Below, one piece after another: positions 36,148-45,367 of a stretch of 64,000 bases of DNA. The notes below the pieces were generated by a model. The model did no database searches. It saw nothing but the letters and a program-made list of their open reading frames with translations, and had not been told where the DNA came from. A program made the position numbers and the translations under genes. The stretch comes from JANQEU01 sp965228045. GTDB taxonomy: Bacteria > Bacteroidota > Bacteroidia > Cytophagales > Cyclobacteriaceae. The stretch covers positions 62,001 through 126,000 of the forward strand of contig OZ245789.1 in the NCBI GenBank assembly GCA_965228045.1. The letters are read 5' to 3'. Every line of letters begins with the position of its first letter. Position 1 is the first letter of the stretch.

Positions 36148-36163
36148 CCACAAAAGTTTTTAG

Positions 36164-37441
36164 ATGAATGTTTTAGTGTTGGGCTCGGGCGGTCGAGAAC
36201 ATGCCCTGGCCTGGAAAATCAGCCAAAGTGAACTTTGTGGGAATCTTTTTGTAGCTCCGGGAAATGGTGGTACAGGCAAAATCGCTGAAAACATCAGCGT
36301 CTCTGCAGATGACTTTCCGGCCATTTCCAATATCATTCAGGATAAGACTATTGAATTACTTGTGATTGGTCCGGAAGGTCCACTGGTAAACGGACTGGTG
36401 GATTACTTGAAAACATCTCACCCTGATCTGCTTGTAATAGGGCCGGATAGAAAAGGCGCCAAGCTTGAAGGAAGTAAGGAGTTTGCAAAACTCTTCATGA
36501 ATAAATACGGTATTCCGACAGCAGGTGCTAAGGTTTTCAATAAGCAAAATATTGATGAGGGTAAGGAATTTCTTGAGGGCATTCATCCACCCTATGTGCT
36601 GAAAGCGGATGGATTGGCTGCCGGCAAAGGTGTGATAATAACTTCGGATATTGAGGAGGCCAAACAGAACCTTGAGAGCCTGATTGACGGTAGATTTGGT
36701 CCGGCTAGTGCCAATGTGTTAATTGAGGAATATCTTGATGGAATCGAAATTTCTGTATTCGTCCTAACCGATGGAAGCAGCTACTGTATACTTCCGGAAG
36801 CAAAGGATTATAAGAGAATAGGAGAAAATGATTCCGGACCGAATACGGGAGGAATGGGAGCCGTCAGTCCGGTGATTTTTGCAGACACGGCCTTTATGCA
36901 AAAAATTGAAGACAGGATCATTAAACCCACAATTCAGGGCATCAAATCCGAAAATTTCGACTATAAGGGTTTTATTTTCTTCGGTTTGATCAATGTGAAG
37001 GGAGATCCCTATGTGATTGAATACAATGTAAGATTGGGTGACCCTGAAACACAAGCCGTACTTCCCAGGATCCAATCGGACTTTTTATCCACTCTCATTA
37101 GCACCGCCAAATCTAAATTAGAAACTACGGACATTTCCATTTCCAAAAAAACTGCCACCACAGTAGTCCTCGTCTCCGACGGTTACCCGGGTAAATATGA
37201 TAAAGGCAAACAAATTTCCATAAAAGAGGAATCTGCAGACGCCATTGTATTTCATGCCGGGACTATTATGAATGAAGGTAAATTAAAGACAAATGGAGGG
37301 AGGGTAATTGCCGTGACCGGAATGGGTGACTCTATCGATGAAGCCCTCGAAGCCAGCTATGAGAATGTCGGAAAAATCGAGTGGGAAGGTAAAAAATTCC
37401 GAAAAGACATCGGTCAAGACCTAAAGAAATTAGGTCAGTAA
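36164..37441 (+). CDS. purD: Phosphoribosylamine-glycine ligase
   Basis: 425 residues, the usual length. ATP-grasp enzyme of purine synthesis that joins phosphoribosylamine and glycine to give GAR. Visible features: N-terminal MNVLVLGSGGREHALAWKI, PYVLKADGLAAGKGVII (ATP loop), ILIEEYLDG-type VLIEEYLDGIEISVFVL, GPNTGGMGAVSPV, and VIEYNVRLGDPETQAVLPR (metal ligands Glu/Asn). It follows recQ after 48 nt with its own promoter-like element. Confidence 0.97.
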   Translation: MNVLVLGSGGREHALAWKISQSELCGNLFVAPGNGGTGKIAENISVSADDFPAISNIIQDKTIELLVIGPEGPLVNGLVDYLKTSHPDLLVIGPDRKGAKLEGSKEFAKLFMNKYGIPTAGAKVFNKQNIDEGKEFLEGIHPPYVLKADGLAAGKGVIITSDIEEAKQNLESLIDGRFGPASANVLIEEYLDGIEISVFVLTDGSSYCILPEAKDYKRIGENDSGPNTGGMGAVSPVIFADTAFMQKIEDRIIKPTIQGIKSENFDYKGFIFFGLINVKGDPYVIEYNVRLGDPETQAVLPRIQSDFLSTLISTAKSKLETTDISISKKTATTVVLVSDGYPGKYDKGKQISIKEESADAIVFHAGTIMNEGKLKTNGGRVIAVTGMGDSIDEALEASYENVGKIEWEGKKFRKDIGQDLKKLGQ

Positions 37442-37489
37442 TATCCACACAGTCGATTATCTTTGGATATATCGAAATCGCTTTGAAAG

Positions 37490-38638
37490 ATGGGATGTAG
37501 CACTTGCGGAGTAACAGAGGGTGAGAGCGTTGCTGGTTGTAACAGCAACGGAGGGTGTGCCAGTGGGGGATGCAATAAACTGAATACTTTCGACTGGCTG
37601 TCTAACATGGAGCCTCCTGCTCACATCAGATTTGACATATTGGAGGTAAGATTCAAAAATGGTCGTAAGGAATTTTTCCGTTTACCGGAAAATGAAGTTT
37701 TCCACACGGGTGATGCGGTAATAGTGGATGTACCAAATGGTCACCATCTGGGACATATATCACTACAGGGTGAACTGGTGCGTCTGCAGATCCGGAAAAA
37801 GCAATACGATGAAAATGAAATAAGGAGGATTTACCGGCTGGCTACACCGGCAGATATTGAGAAATTCAGAAAAGTTAAAAACAGGGAGCTGCCAACTCTT
37901 TATCGCACAAGGGAGATCATTCATGACCTGAAGCTTGAAATGAAACTCACTGATGTAGAGTATCAGGCTGATAATTCGAAAGCCACCTTTTACTACTCGG
38001 CTGATGACAGGGTAGATTTCAGGGAGCTAATTAAAATTCTCGCGGCAGAATTTAAGATTCGGGTGGAAATGCGGCAAATAAGTTTGCGTCAGGAAGCAGG
38101 AAGGCTGGGAGGTATTGGTTCCTGCGGCAGGGAGCTCTGCTGTTCTACATGGCTAAGTGAATTCAAATCTGTCTCGACCCAGGCCGCCCGTTATCAAAAT
38201 CTTTCGCTAAACCCTACCAAACTATCCGGCCAATGTGGTCGACTAAAGTGTTGCCTGAACTACGAGCTTGAAACTTATATGGATGCTTTGGAGGATATTC
38301 CTGAAATAGACAAACCTCTATTGACGGAACATGGTCCGGCACGACTCCAAAAAACGGATATTTTTAGAAAAATACTATGGTTTGGCTTTGATGAGGAAAG
38401 CGCATGGTATCCATTGGAAGTTGATCGGGTGAAAGAAATTCTCGCTATGAATGCTAAAGGCAAAAAACCTGCAACCCTTACGGAAAACATAATTCTGGAT
38501 CAGAAGGTAGCGGCGTCCTCTTTGAACAGCGACCTGATAGCCATGGATAAGAAATTCGGCAAGAAGAAAAAGAAAAAGAAGAACAAACACCGCAGAAAAC
38601 CTCCACATCCAAACTCAAAATCAAAGGGCAATCAATGA
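37490..38638 (+). CDS. ricT: PSP1-domain protein, RicT (YaaT) homolog
   Basis: 382 residues. The first 30 residues are cysteine-rich (MGCSTCGVTEGESVAGCNSN then GGCASGGC), the PSP1 domain sits at about 70-150 (NGRKEFFRLPENEVFHTGDA), and the C-terminal half has GGIGSCGRELCCSTWLSEF and LSGQCGRLKCCLNYELETY, the conserved cysteines thought to carry Fe-S clusters in RicT. In Bacillus, RicT with RicA and RicF steers RNase Y; here no RicA or RicF is adjacent. A lysine-rich tail (KKKKKKNKHRRK) suggests nucleic-acid contact. The stop overlaps the gldH start (ATGA), a gene order I recall as common in Bacteroidota. Confidence 0.9.
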   Translation: MGCSTCGVTEGESVAGCNSNGGCASGGCNKLNTFDWLSNMEPPAHIRFDILEVRFKNGRKEFFRLPENEVFHTGDAVIVDVPNGHHLGHISLQGELVRLQIRKKQYDENEIRRIYRLATPADIEKFRKVKNRELPTLYRTREIIHDLKLEMKLTDVEYQADNSKATFYYSADDRVDFRELIKILAAEFKIRVEMRQISLRQEAGRLGGIGSCGRELCCSTWLSEFKSVSTQAARYQNLSLNPTKLSGQCGRLKCCLNYELETYMDALEDIPEIDKPLLTEHGPARLQKTDIFRKILWFGFDEESAWYPLEVDRVKEILAMNAKGKKPATLTENIILDQKVAASSLNSDLIAMDKKFGKKKKKKKNKHRRKPPHPNSKSKGNQ

Positions 38639-39108
38639 TCCGAATTCTTATATTTTCTTTTATCCTTTCTGCCCTATTCGGCTGCGACTCAAGTCGCATT
38701 TATGAACAGTTTCAGGAAACAGGAATACACTGGCACCAGGATAGCTCTATTGTTTTCGTAGCAGATGTTCCTAATGAGTATGTGGGTCCTTATAACCTTG
38801 TTGCGCATTTTGTCAATGATAATAGTTATGACTACTACAACCTGTATTTCCAATACAGATTAAAAAATGAAAATGACAGTCTGCTTAAGTCAGAGTTAAA
38901 GGAATTAATCATTTTCCATCCAAAAACCGGCTATCCGATGGGAGCAGGGTCAGGAGATAAATTCGAAAATAAAATAATACTTGAGGAGAATGCAGATTTC
39001 AGTGGTGTGGACTCTATTCGTGTTGAATTTCAGCAATTTATGAGGGTCCAAGAGCTTCAGAATATCGTCAGAGTGGGACTAAGACTTGAGAAGATTACTG
39101 AGGATTAA
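38635..39108 (+). CDS. gldH: Gliding motility lipoprotein GldH
   Basis: 157 residues. Lipobox ALFGC with Cys17; the mature protein begins DSSRIYEQFQETG and contains DSSIVFVADVPNEYVGPYNL and YYNLYFQYRL, matching the GldH pattern. GldH is needed for gliding and for normal type IX secretion-linked chitin use in Flavobacterium, although its biochemistry is unknown. Coupled to ricT by the ATGA overlap. Its stop is interlocked with that of the convergent helicase gene in TTAA. Confidence 0.9.
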   Translation: MIRILIFSFILSALFGCDSSRIYEQFQETGIHWHQDSSIVFVADVPNEYVGPYNLVAHFVNDNSYDYYNLYFQYRLKNENDSLLKSELKELIIFHPKTGYPMGAGSGDKFENKIILEENADFSGVDSIRVEFQQFMRVQELQNIVRVGLRLEKITED

Positions 39109-42100
39109 TTGTCTCTGCGAATACTATTGAGGAATATTCGCAATCGGTCCATCTGTTTTGCTTCCTCGCGCCATACCTCCCGACTATCCAGCCTCATGAC
39201 AGGCCACTTTTTATCCGAAAGCTGCTCGTCCTGATAAATGTAAATCTCCTTGCTTGAGCTGGCCTCATAATAGTGATCATCATCGGTCATTACCAATCCG
39301 TTATAACCTTCACCTTGCTTTACTGAAAGATCTCCAAATGGCAAATCCTGGCTTATCTCCTGCATTGGATCAATATCATTTACAGCTCCAAAAATCTTAT
39401 TCTTTAGATACCAGTCCACAGAACTCTTTGATGGGTTCTTGATATGAGGTTTCCATTTTCCAAGGGACACATTGTAGGCATAGTCCAGGTATGCTTTAAG
39501 GAACTTGGGACCTTCATTTTTTGTATCGGACACTTTAAGTTCAGATGGTAGCAGACTGGTGACAAGGTATATGTTTTCTCTGGCCCTGGTAATGGCCACA
39601 TTTAGTCTGTTTTCTCCTCCTTCCAAATTAAGTGGTCCGAATCTTAACTGCAACTTCCCTTTTTTGTCCGGCGCATAGGCGGTGCTGAAGATTATGATAT
39701 CTCTTTCATCTCCCTGGACATTCTCTATGTTTTTCACAAACAGACGAGACATATTCACATTTCCTTCCAACAGATCCGCGATTAAGGCTTGCTGACGTGC
39801 ATTAAAAGTGACTATCCCAATGGATTTTTCAGGGGATCTTTTTCTAATACCTGCTACGATTTCCAAAACCATCTGCGCCTCTACCTTGTTCACATTCTGA
39901 TCCCAAACCCCATCCACTTTAATGTACTTTATGGCATGCTCATTTTTAATTCCTATGGATCCCTTATCAGGAACTACCCGCAACTGCTCTCCATAGAAAT
40001 GTACGTTGGAGAATTCTATTAATTCCAAAGCTTTACTTCTGTAATGCCCCTTCAAAGGCATTTTTGGCAGGTACCGATCAGAAAGCTCCAGAAGCGATTC
40101 TATCTCCGAATCAGGTCCATCTTCAAGTTCATCGGAGTCCCAGCGAATCCTGTATAGGTCATAAGGTTTTAATTGCATAAGGTCACCCGCAATCACAACT
40201 TGTTTTCCCCGATAGATTGAAGGAATTCCTCGTTCGGCATAACACTGAGAGGCTTCATCAAATATGACCAGATCAAACATCTGTTTCATCGGGAAGATGG
40301 CCGAAGCAGATTCAGGTGATGCCATCCAGCATGGGATAAGCTGAAAAAGCTCCTCACTAAAATCTGAAATGACCTTTCGAAGGGGCCAAATCTTCCTTTT
40401 CTTGCGGACCTGATGCTGCAGGTCCCTGAATGTAACCAGGTTATTTAATCTATTGAACTCGAGATTTTCATAAGTCCTCTCTCTACACCGCATCAGTAGT
40501 ATCTCTTCACTCGTTTGCCTTTTTTGCTCAACACACTGCTTAAGTTCTGCAATATTCTGCTCAAATTTCAGGGAAGAGACTGTCCTTAGGATTGGGTATT
40601 TGGATTCAATATGTTCTATCCAGGCCAGGGCCAGGCTATTTTTGAAACATTCAATTTTGGAGTTCCTTTTCCCTTCATACTCCTTAAGAAGTTCGATGAC
40701 TCTCATTTCATGATGATCGAGACTTTCCCTTAGTGAATGAAAGTCATGAAGATTTTCAAAATCTCTATCCAACTGTTTTAACACTTCCTCAAGCGTAATC
40801 CGCTCACCGAAAAGTGTTCTTTGTTGATTTTCGGTTAGAAACTTTTTCCATTGAAGCTTCCTGGGAGGGACGGTTTCCACCAGCTGATGAAACCTTTGAA
40901 GTCTTCGGACAAGGTTAGCGCGATCTTCATTTTTGATATTCACATAGCTGTCCAGATCACGTAATTCCCGATATTGACGTAGTGTTTTGATAGCATTGCG
41001 CTGATAAAAAAACCAGTTCTGTATTTCCATACGCTTTTTCCCCGGTGGAAAATCAGTCAACCAATCTTTCTGCTGAATCAGCGAGGCATTATGCTCGAAG
41101 TTCAACCTGTTATCAATTTTTTCAATAAGATCCTTAAATCCCTGTTTTGAACTTCGTAATCCGTTTGCTACCAACACTCGTGTTATGAAAATCCGATCCT
41201 TTGAAAAAAGTCGCCATCTCATCCAGCTAAATGGCCCCTTCCGGGCTTTGATGGCCTTTTCCAATGCCTCCTGAAATCTGCCCAAATCTGAGGCAGATAA
41301 AGATGACTCCATACCCACGCCCTTAAAGGAATGCATCGTGGTTTCTTCCATTTTTGCCATCCATGCTTCTTCTTCGTCCATCGGATGCTCCAGCAGGAAT
41401 CTGAAATACTTGTGGGTACGTTCTGCTTCGAGGTTCTTTGCAAACCGGTTCAACAAGTCTTCTTTCTGTAGATAAAAACTTAATGAATCAAAGTCCAGAG
41501 GGCTGTTCAGTATCTCTTTAGAACTCAACCGAAGATCTGTAAATTCTTCATGTGATTTTTTGACGCCTTCTTTAATCAGGAGATAGTCCTTTGTGCCAAA
41601 CTCTGCGAAGGACTGCTCCCGCGCCCAGAAGTTTTTGGTTCCCTCGTATTTTTCGTGGTACGTAAAGTATCGTTCAAGCCTGCGTACAAATTCCGGTAAC
41701 TGAGCGTAATTAAACCTGCTGTACCATTGATTTAACTCAATGTAGTCTGAAGAGGGATTGCTTATCAGGTACAATTCCTTTACAGCTTTCCCACATTCCG
41801 ACTCATCGAAAAGGGAAAATTTGTACTCCTCTAACTCTTCGCAAATTTGTTCTATACGCCTACTGGCTTGACTGAAGACCCTTTCCAGATGAATGGCGTC
41901 CAGACTGTTATTCATGCTCCTATACTCCTCGATTTGGTCTATCTGATCCGAAATCTTTTGAAACAGTAGTTTTCTGTCATTTTTAAAATCATGGACCAAT
42001 CCCACAAAATCATGCAAGCCTTTTTCCTCCAGTCTGCCATACACCACATCCAGGGCCACCTTTTTTTGACACACCAGAAGAACATTCTTACCTCGCGCTA

Positions 42101-43103
42101 TATAGTCGGAAATGAGGTTGGCTATTAGCTGGCTTTTACCAGTACCAGGTGGTCCCTGTATGTTGACTGAATTTCCCTTTTTAATGTATTTCAGCGCCTC
42201 TTCCTGATGGGAGTCCAACCGAAAAGGTGTGTAGGTATTCTCTTCAAGTACCCGATCCGAATATTTGGTTCGGCCTTCATCATCAGGATTGTGCTTAATT
42301 TTTGAGCCAAAATATTTCTCTAAATCATCCGCTTTCTCTTCCAGTAGGTTCATATAATCCGGGACCAGGTAAGAGCCAGCCTGTGGAAAAATACCAATCA
42401 CGGCTTCAGAAAAGAGCTTGAGTTTTCCGGTTTTCTCTTTTTGCTCAAGCTCCTTCTTGTTGAAATTTTTGAATGGAATAAGTCCATCGAGAAACGTATC
42501 CTGGTTGAAGTGAATTTCCAGTTTGCTTTCCTTCAACAAATCATAAAGCTGGGTTCTGAATACTGTTATATCGCGATCAAAGTCCGTTAATGTCCTTTCC
42601 AGTAAATCTTCGTCTATACTCTCCTGATTGTAATAGGCATAAGCCAATAGGAATGATTTGTTGAGCGTCACATTCACATCGGATCTTATTTCGCACTCCC
42701 ATTTGTTATTTATGATCTGCAGACTTACCGGAAAAAAAACTATTGGTGCCCGCACCAAAGTGTCATCATTAAATTTCCCTCTCACAAAAGGCCAACCCAG
42801 ATACAAGTCCCGGGCACCTCTTTCCTCAAAAATGAAATCCTGCAATCTATTGAGACTTTTCAGTCTTCTGCTTACCTCGTTGGCTTGGGAATCTACCGTG
42901 TCAATTACCTCGCACAAGGTGACTCTTTTGTGAGCCACCAGATCCTGCAATACATCAAATCCAGACTTACCATTTAGGAAATTCGTCTCCTTAAAATCCA
43001 GGTATTTATCGACTGTGATCCTCGGAAGAAACAGAGATCTGTTGACACTGGAAAGATTCGTCAAACGGTGCAAAAAAGTCTTTAAAATATCACTCATCCT
43101 CAA
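39105..43103 (-). CDS. Large SF1 helicase (DUF4011/AAA_11-AAA_12 type) with Vsr-like C-terminal region
   Basis: 1332 residues. N-terminal 300 residues resemble the DUF4011-type domain (FEERGARDLYLGWPFVRG, APIVFFPVSL). Walker A at K323 (IQGPPGTGKSQLIANLI). Residues about 370-930 are long helical, charged insert segments. Walker B is D949-E950 (LVIFDEASQCYAERGIPS), then VIAGDLMQLKPYDLYR, LKGHYRSKALELIEFSN, ENVQGDERDIIIFSTA and LNVAITRARENIYLVTS complete a UPF1-like SF1B motor. The last ~70 residues (GLVMTDDDHYYEASSSKEIY, then WPVMRLDSREVWRE) resemble the Vsr/MTES_1575 nuclease tail, perhaps without full catalytic residues. Function unknown. It overlaps the upstream HhH gene by 14 nt. Start 43103, or 43097. 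Confidence 0.85.
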   Translation of the reverse strand: MRMSDILKTFLHRLTNLSSVNRSLFLPRITVDKYLDFKETNFLNGKSGFDVLQDLVAHKRVTLCEVIDTVDSQANEVSRRLKSLNRLQDFIFEERGARDLYLGWPFVRGKFNDDTLVRAPIVFFPVSLQIINNKWECEIRSDVNVTLNKSFLLAYAYYNQESIDEDLLERTLTDFDRDITVFRTQLYDLLKESKLEIHFNQDTFLDGLIPFKNFNKKELEQKEKTGKLKLFSEAVIGIFPQAGSYLVPDYMNLLEEKADDLEKYFGSKIKHNPDDEGRTKYSDRVLEENTYTPFRLDSHQEEALKYIKKGNSVNIQGPPGTGKSQLIANLISDYIARGKNVLLVCQKKVALDVVYGRLEEKGLHDFVGLVHDFKNDRKLLFQKISDQIDQIEEYRSMNNSLDAIHLERVFSQASRRIEQICEELEEYKFSLFDESECGKAVKELYLISNPSSDYIELNQWYSRFNYAQLPEFVRRLERYFTYHEKYEGTKNFWAREQSFAEFGTKDYLLIKEGVKKSHEEFTDLRLSSKEILNSPLDFDSLSFYLQKEDLLNRFAKNLEAERTHKYFRFLLEHPMDEEEAWMAKMEETTMHSFKGVGMESSLSASDLGRFQEALEKAIKARKGPFSWMRWRLFSKDRIFITRVLVANGLRSSKQGFKDLIEKIDNRLNFEHNASLIQQKDWLTDFPPGKKRMEIQNWFFYQRNAIKTLRQYRELRDLDSYVNIKNEDRANLVRRLQRFHQLVETVPPRKLQWKKFLTENQQRTLFGERITLEEVLKQLDRDFENLHDFHSLRESLDHHEMRVIELLKEYEGKRNSKIECFKNSLALAWIEHIESKYPILRTVSSLKFEQNIAELKQCVEQKRQTSEEILLMRCRERTYENLEFNRLNNLVTFRDLQHQVRKKRKIWPLRKVISDFSEELFQLIPCWMASPESASAIFPMKQMFDLVIFDEASQCYAERGIPSIYRGKQVVIAGDLMQLKPYDLYRIRWDSDELEDGPDSEIESLLELSDRYLPKMPLKGHYRSKALELIEFSNVHFYGEQLRVVPDKGSIGIKNEHAIKYIKVDGVWDQNVNKVEAQMVLEIVAGIRKRSPEKSIGIVTFNARQQALIADLLEGNVNMSRLFVKNIENVQGDERDIIIFSTAYAPDKKGKLQLRFGPLNLEGGENRLNVAITRARENIYLVTSLLPSELKVSDTKNEGPKFLKAYLDYAYNVSLGKWKPHIKNPSKSSVDWYLKNKIFGAVNDIDPMQEISQDLPFGDLSVKQGEGYNGLVMTDDDHYYEASSSKEIYIYQDEQLSDKKWPVMRLDSREVWREEAKQMDRLRIFLNSIRRDN

Positions 43104-43998
43104 CCTCCACCAACAGGTACGGCCTGATCCTTGCCATAAGTGAATCGGAAATAATATGAATCTTCCTCAAATCATCCTGATTCTGAAAGGTCCCATGGGC
43201 ATTACGATAGTTGATGATGGCTGTAGCCACATGGTATTCGATATATGGATGCTTATTAAGTGTCTCCTGATCTATTTTATTTACATCTATTTTACGGATA
43301 CTGCCAGGGTCCAATACAAATCTGTCCTCGATTTCCGGAATTAATGAATCCGGAAAGTGAAATACTTCCTGAAGCTGGTCGAAGTTTACAAACCCTCCTA
43401 AAAGATTTCGATACCCGATAATACGCTTTGACAATACCTCTCCTATACCATAAATCTGTCTCAAATCTTCCTGAGATGCATGATTAAAATCAGTTCGAGT
43501 CAGTTCCGGAATCGGTTCTGGTTCATATGTTTTCGATTTTTTTACTGGTTTTTCTGGAAATGAAATAAAATTCTCCAGGGAAGTCAATAGCTCTTGGTCA
43601 ACCCCATAAATAGACCTTAACTGCTCCATTGAATAGTATACTGCACCTGTTTCACGGTATTTGATGATCCTTTCGGATACATACGGCTTGAATCCCAGGC
43701 GTTCAAATTCCCCCAGGGTGGCATCGTTTGGGTCAAACGTGAATTTCTCAACCGGTTTTCCAAAATCAACCTCTGACGCTTCAATTGACTTGTTGATCGG
43801 GGTAATGGACGCGGCTGTTTCCTGATACCACTGCTCCAGACCGACCTCATCTTGTGCACTTTTTGTACTTTTACGCCACTCTTGAAATGGCAGAAGCCAA
43901 ACGAAGGAGGTTAGCATTATCAATACAATTAGAGCATTTGCTTCTATTCGGGAGAAACCGAAAAGATTTATCAAATAAATTCGAAATCTTTTCAACAT
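43090..43998 (-). CDS. Membrane-anchored helix-hairpin-helix (ComEA-like) protein
   Basis: 302 residues. One hydrophobic segment near 20-40 (ANALIVLIMLTSFVWLLPF) anchors it, leaving the rest outside the cytoplasm. Several ComEA-type HhH units follow: DPNDATLGEFERLGFKPYVSER, DFNHASQEDLRQIYGIGEVLSK and DVNKIDQETLNKHPYIEYHVAT, each ending in a hairpin and a YR motif (IIKYRETGAVY, IIGYRNLLGGF, IINYRNAHGTF). ComEA units bind incoming DNA in transformation, but such three-unit proteins in Bacteroidota have no tested role. It is co-transcribed with the large helicase; with hemA it forms a divergent pair. Confidence 0.85.
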   Translation of the reverse strand: MLKRFRIYLINLFGFSRIEANALIVLIMLTSFVWLLPFQEWRKSTKSAQDEVGLEQWYQETAASITPINKSIEASEVDFGKPVEKFTFDPNDATLGEFERLGFKPYVSERIIKYRETGAVYYSMEQLRSIYGVDQELLTSLENFISFPEKPVKKSKTYEPEPIPELTRTDFNHASQEDLRQIYGIGEVLSKRIIGYRNLLGGFVNFDQLQEVFHFPDSLIPEIEDRFVLDPGSIRKIDVNKIDQETLNKHPYIEYHVATAIINYRNAHGTFQNQDDLRKIHIISDSLMARIRPYLLVEVEDE

Positions 43999-44027
43999 TG
44001 CGCTCGTTGGGAATAAAATGTGAGTAA

Positions 44028-44058
44028 ATGATTAATATCATGTTCAATATAATGAACA
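44028..44058. promoter_or_regulatory. Two adjacent palindromes upstream of hemA
   Basis: ATGAT-TAAT-ATCAT (44028-44041) and TGTTCA-N6-TGAACA (44041-44058). The second has perfect 6-bp arms and ends 7 bp before the hemA -7 element, so it covers the place where the -33 contact should be. This layout suits an activator or repressor binding site. The regulator is not known. Confidence 0.45.
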
Positions 44059-44065
44059 ATGACAC

Positions 44066-44073
44066 TAATTTTG
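44066..44073 (+). promoter_or_regulatory. Bacteroidota -7 element (TAATTTTG) for hemA
   Basis: Exact TAnnTTTG, 21 nt before the ATG at 44095. No TTTG at the -33 place; the TGTTCA palindrome lies there instead, suggesting that the promoter depends on or is blocked by a bound protein. Confidence 0.5.
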
Positions 44074-44094
44074 TGAACGCAATTTGAATTATTG

Positions 44095-45360
44095 ATGTAC
44101 GAAAAGTTCAGGTCGGTTGGTATCTCTCATGAAAGCTCCCCTATTTCCATTAGGGAGAAGCTGGCGCTTTCGGAGTCCGAAACAACAACTCTGTTGGAGC
44201 GACTGAATACCTTATTCGGCATCACAGATTTATATATTCTATCTACCTGCAATCGTACTGAAGTCTACTACTCCGCGGATCAGGATCTGGATGATGAAAT
44301 AATTGCAATCCTGACATTTGAAAAATCGTTGACCAAATCGCAGGTCAGTGATTGTGTTTGGAACAAATCCGGCATGGAGGCGATTAATCATCTATTTCGC
44401 GTTGCGCTTGGTTTGGAGGCTAAAGTTCTTGGAGACATTCAGATATCAAATCAGGTAAAAAGAGCCTATCAAAAATCAGCTGACCTTGGATTGGCAGGTC
44501 CTTTGCTTCACAGGATCATGCATGCCATATTTTACGCTAATAAGAAAGTGGTGCAGGAAACCCAATTTCGGGACGGTGCCGCTTCAGTATCATATGCTGC
44601 TTCTGAGATAATTGAAACGTTTATCAGGAATTTCGAAAAAGCCAGAATACTTATATTAGGTACCGGCGAGATCGGACGTGATCTTGCAGATAACCTAAGA
44701 GGCACTGCTGCCGAAGTTACCCTGGCCAATCGTACTTATGAAAAAGCCGTCACACTCGCTCACATTCTTGATTTTAAGGTCGAGGATTTTGACGTAGCTA
44801 TACGGAATTTATCAAACTACGATGTAGTTGCTACTTGCGCCGGAGGCGGTTTATTGGTAAATAAAGAACACATTGGAACCAATCCGGCTATAACTCAAAA
44901 ACTGCTGATTGACCTTTCGGTCCCTCGAAACATTGATCCGGTTCTGGAAAAATCTTCAGGTATTTTGCTTTACAATCTGGATCAGATTGAAGAATCAACA
45001 AAAAGCGTTCTTGAAAAAAGAAAAGCTGCGGCTTTGGATGTAGAACAAATCCTGAATGAATCAGTCGGTGAGCTCGAGAAGTGGGCTCAGGAGATGGAAG
45101 TATCCCCTACCATAAAGAAACTGAAGACTGCACTTGAAAGAATAAGACAAGAGGAGATCGCCAGACACATAAAAAATACTTCCACCGATGAAGCTCAGAT
45201 CGTAGATAAGGTAACGAAAAGCATAATTCAAAAAGTCATTAAATTACCAGTTCTCCAACTAAAAGCAGCTTGCAAGCGAGGTGAGGCAGAGACTCTTGTG
45301 GACGTCCTTAACGACCTTTTCGATCTGGAAAAGGAATCCCAAACAAACGAAAACGAATAA
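44095..45360 (+). CDS. hemA: Glutamyl-tRNA reductase
   Basis: 421 residues from the ATG at 44095 (a TTG directly before it is also in frame). Reduces glutamyl-tRNA to glutamate-1-semialdehyde, the entry to C5 heme synthesis. Signatures: VGISHESSPISIREKLAL, catalytic C52 in LSTCNRTEVYY, LFRVALGLEAKVLGDIQISNQVK, the NADPH fold ILILGTGEIGRDLADNL, and the dimerisation helix LPVLQLKAACKRGEAETLVDVL at the C-terminus. The WG-repeat gene starts 7 nt after the stop and is probably co-transcribed. Confidence 0.96.
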   Translation: MYEKFRSVGISHESSPISIREKLALSESETTTLLERLNTLFGITDLYILSTCNRTEVYYSADQDLDDEIIAILTFEKSLTKSQVSDCVWNKSGMEAINHLFRVALGLEAKVLGDIQISNQVKRAYQKSADLGLAGPLLHRIMHAIFYANKKVVQETQFRDGAASVSYAASEIIETFIRNFEKARILILGTGEIGRDLADNLRGTAAEVTLANRTYEKAVTLAHILDFKVEDFDVAIRNLSNYDVVATCAGGGLLVNKEHIGTNPAITQKLLIDLSVPRNIDPVLEKSSGILLYNLDQIEESTKSVLEKRKAAALDVEQILNESVGELEKWAQEMEVSPTIKKLKTALERIRQEEIARHIKNTSTDEAQIVDKVTKSIIQKVIKLPVLQLKAACKRGEAETLVDVLNDLFDLEKESQTNENE

Positions 45361-45367
45361 ATCTTTA

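Noticed and set aside
37437..37475. ATATCC/GGATAT inverted repeat after purD as a terminator
   Set aside because: A short AT-rich stem with an 18-nt loop and no T-run; not convincing.
39105..43998. A defence island around the large helicase
   Set aside because: Neighbours are gldH, ricT, purD and hemA; there is no methylase, effector, toxin or integrase. The helicase alone does not make a system.
45281..45367. Extension of the WG-repeat protein back into hemA
   Set aside because: The signal peptide starts cleanly at 45368; the extension is a shadow of hemA.
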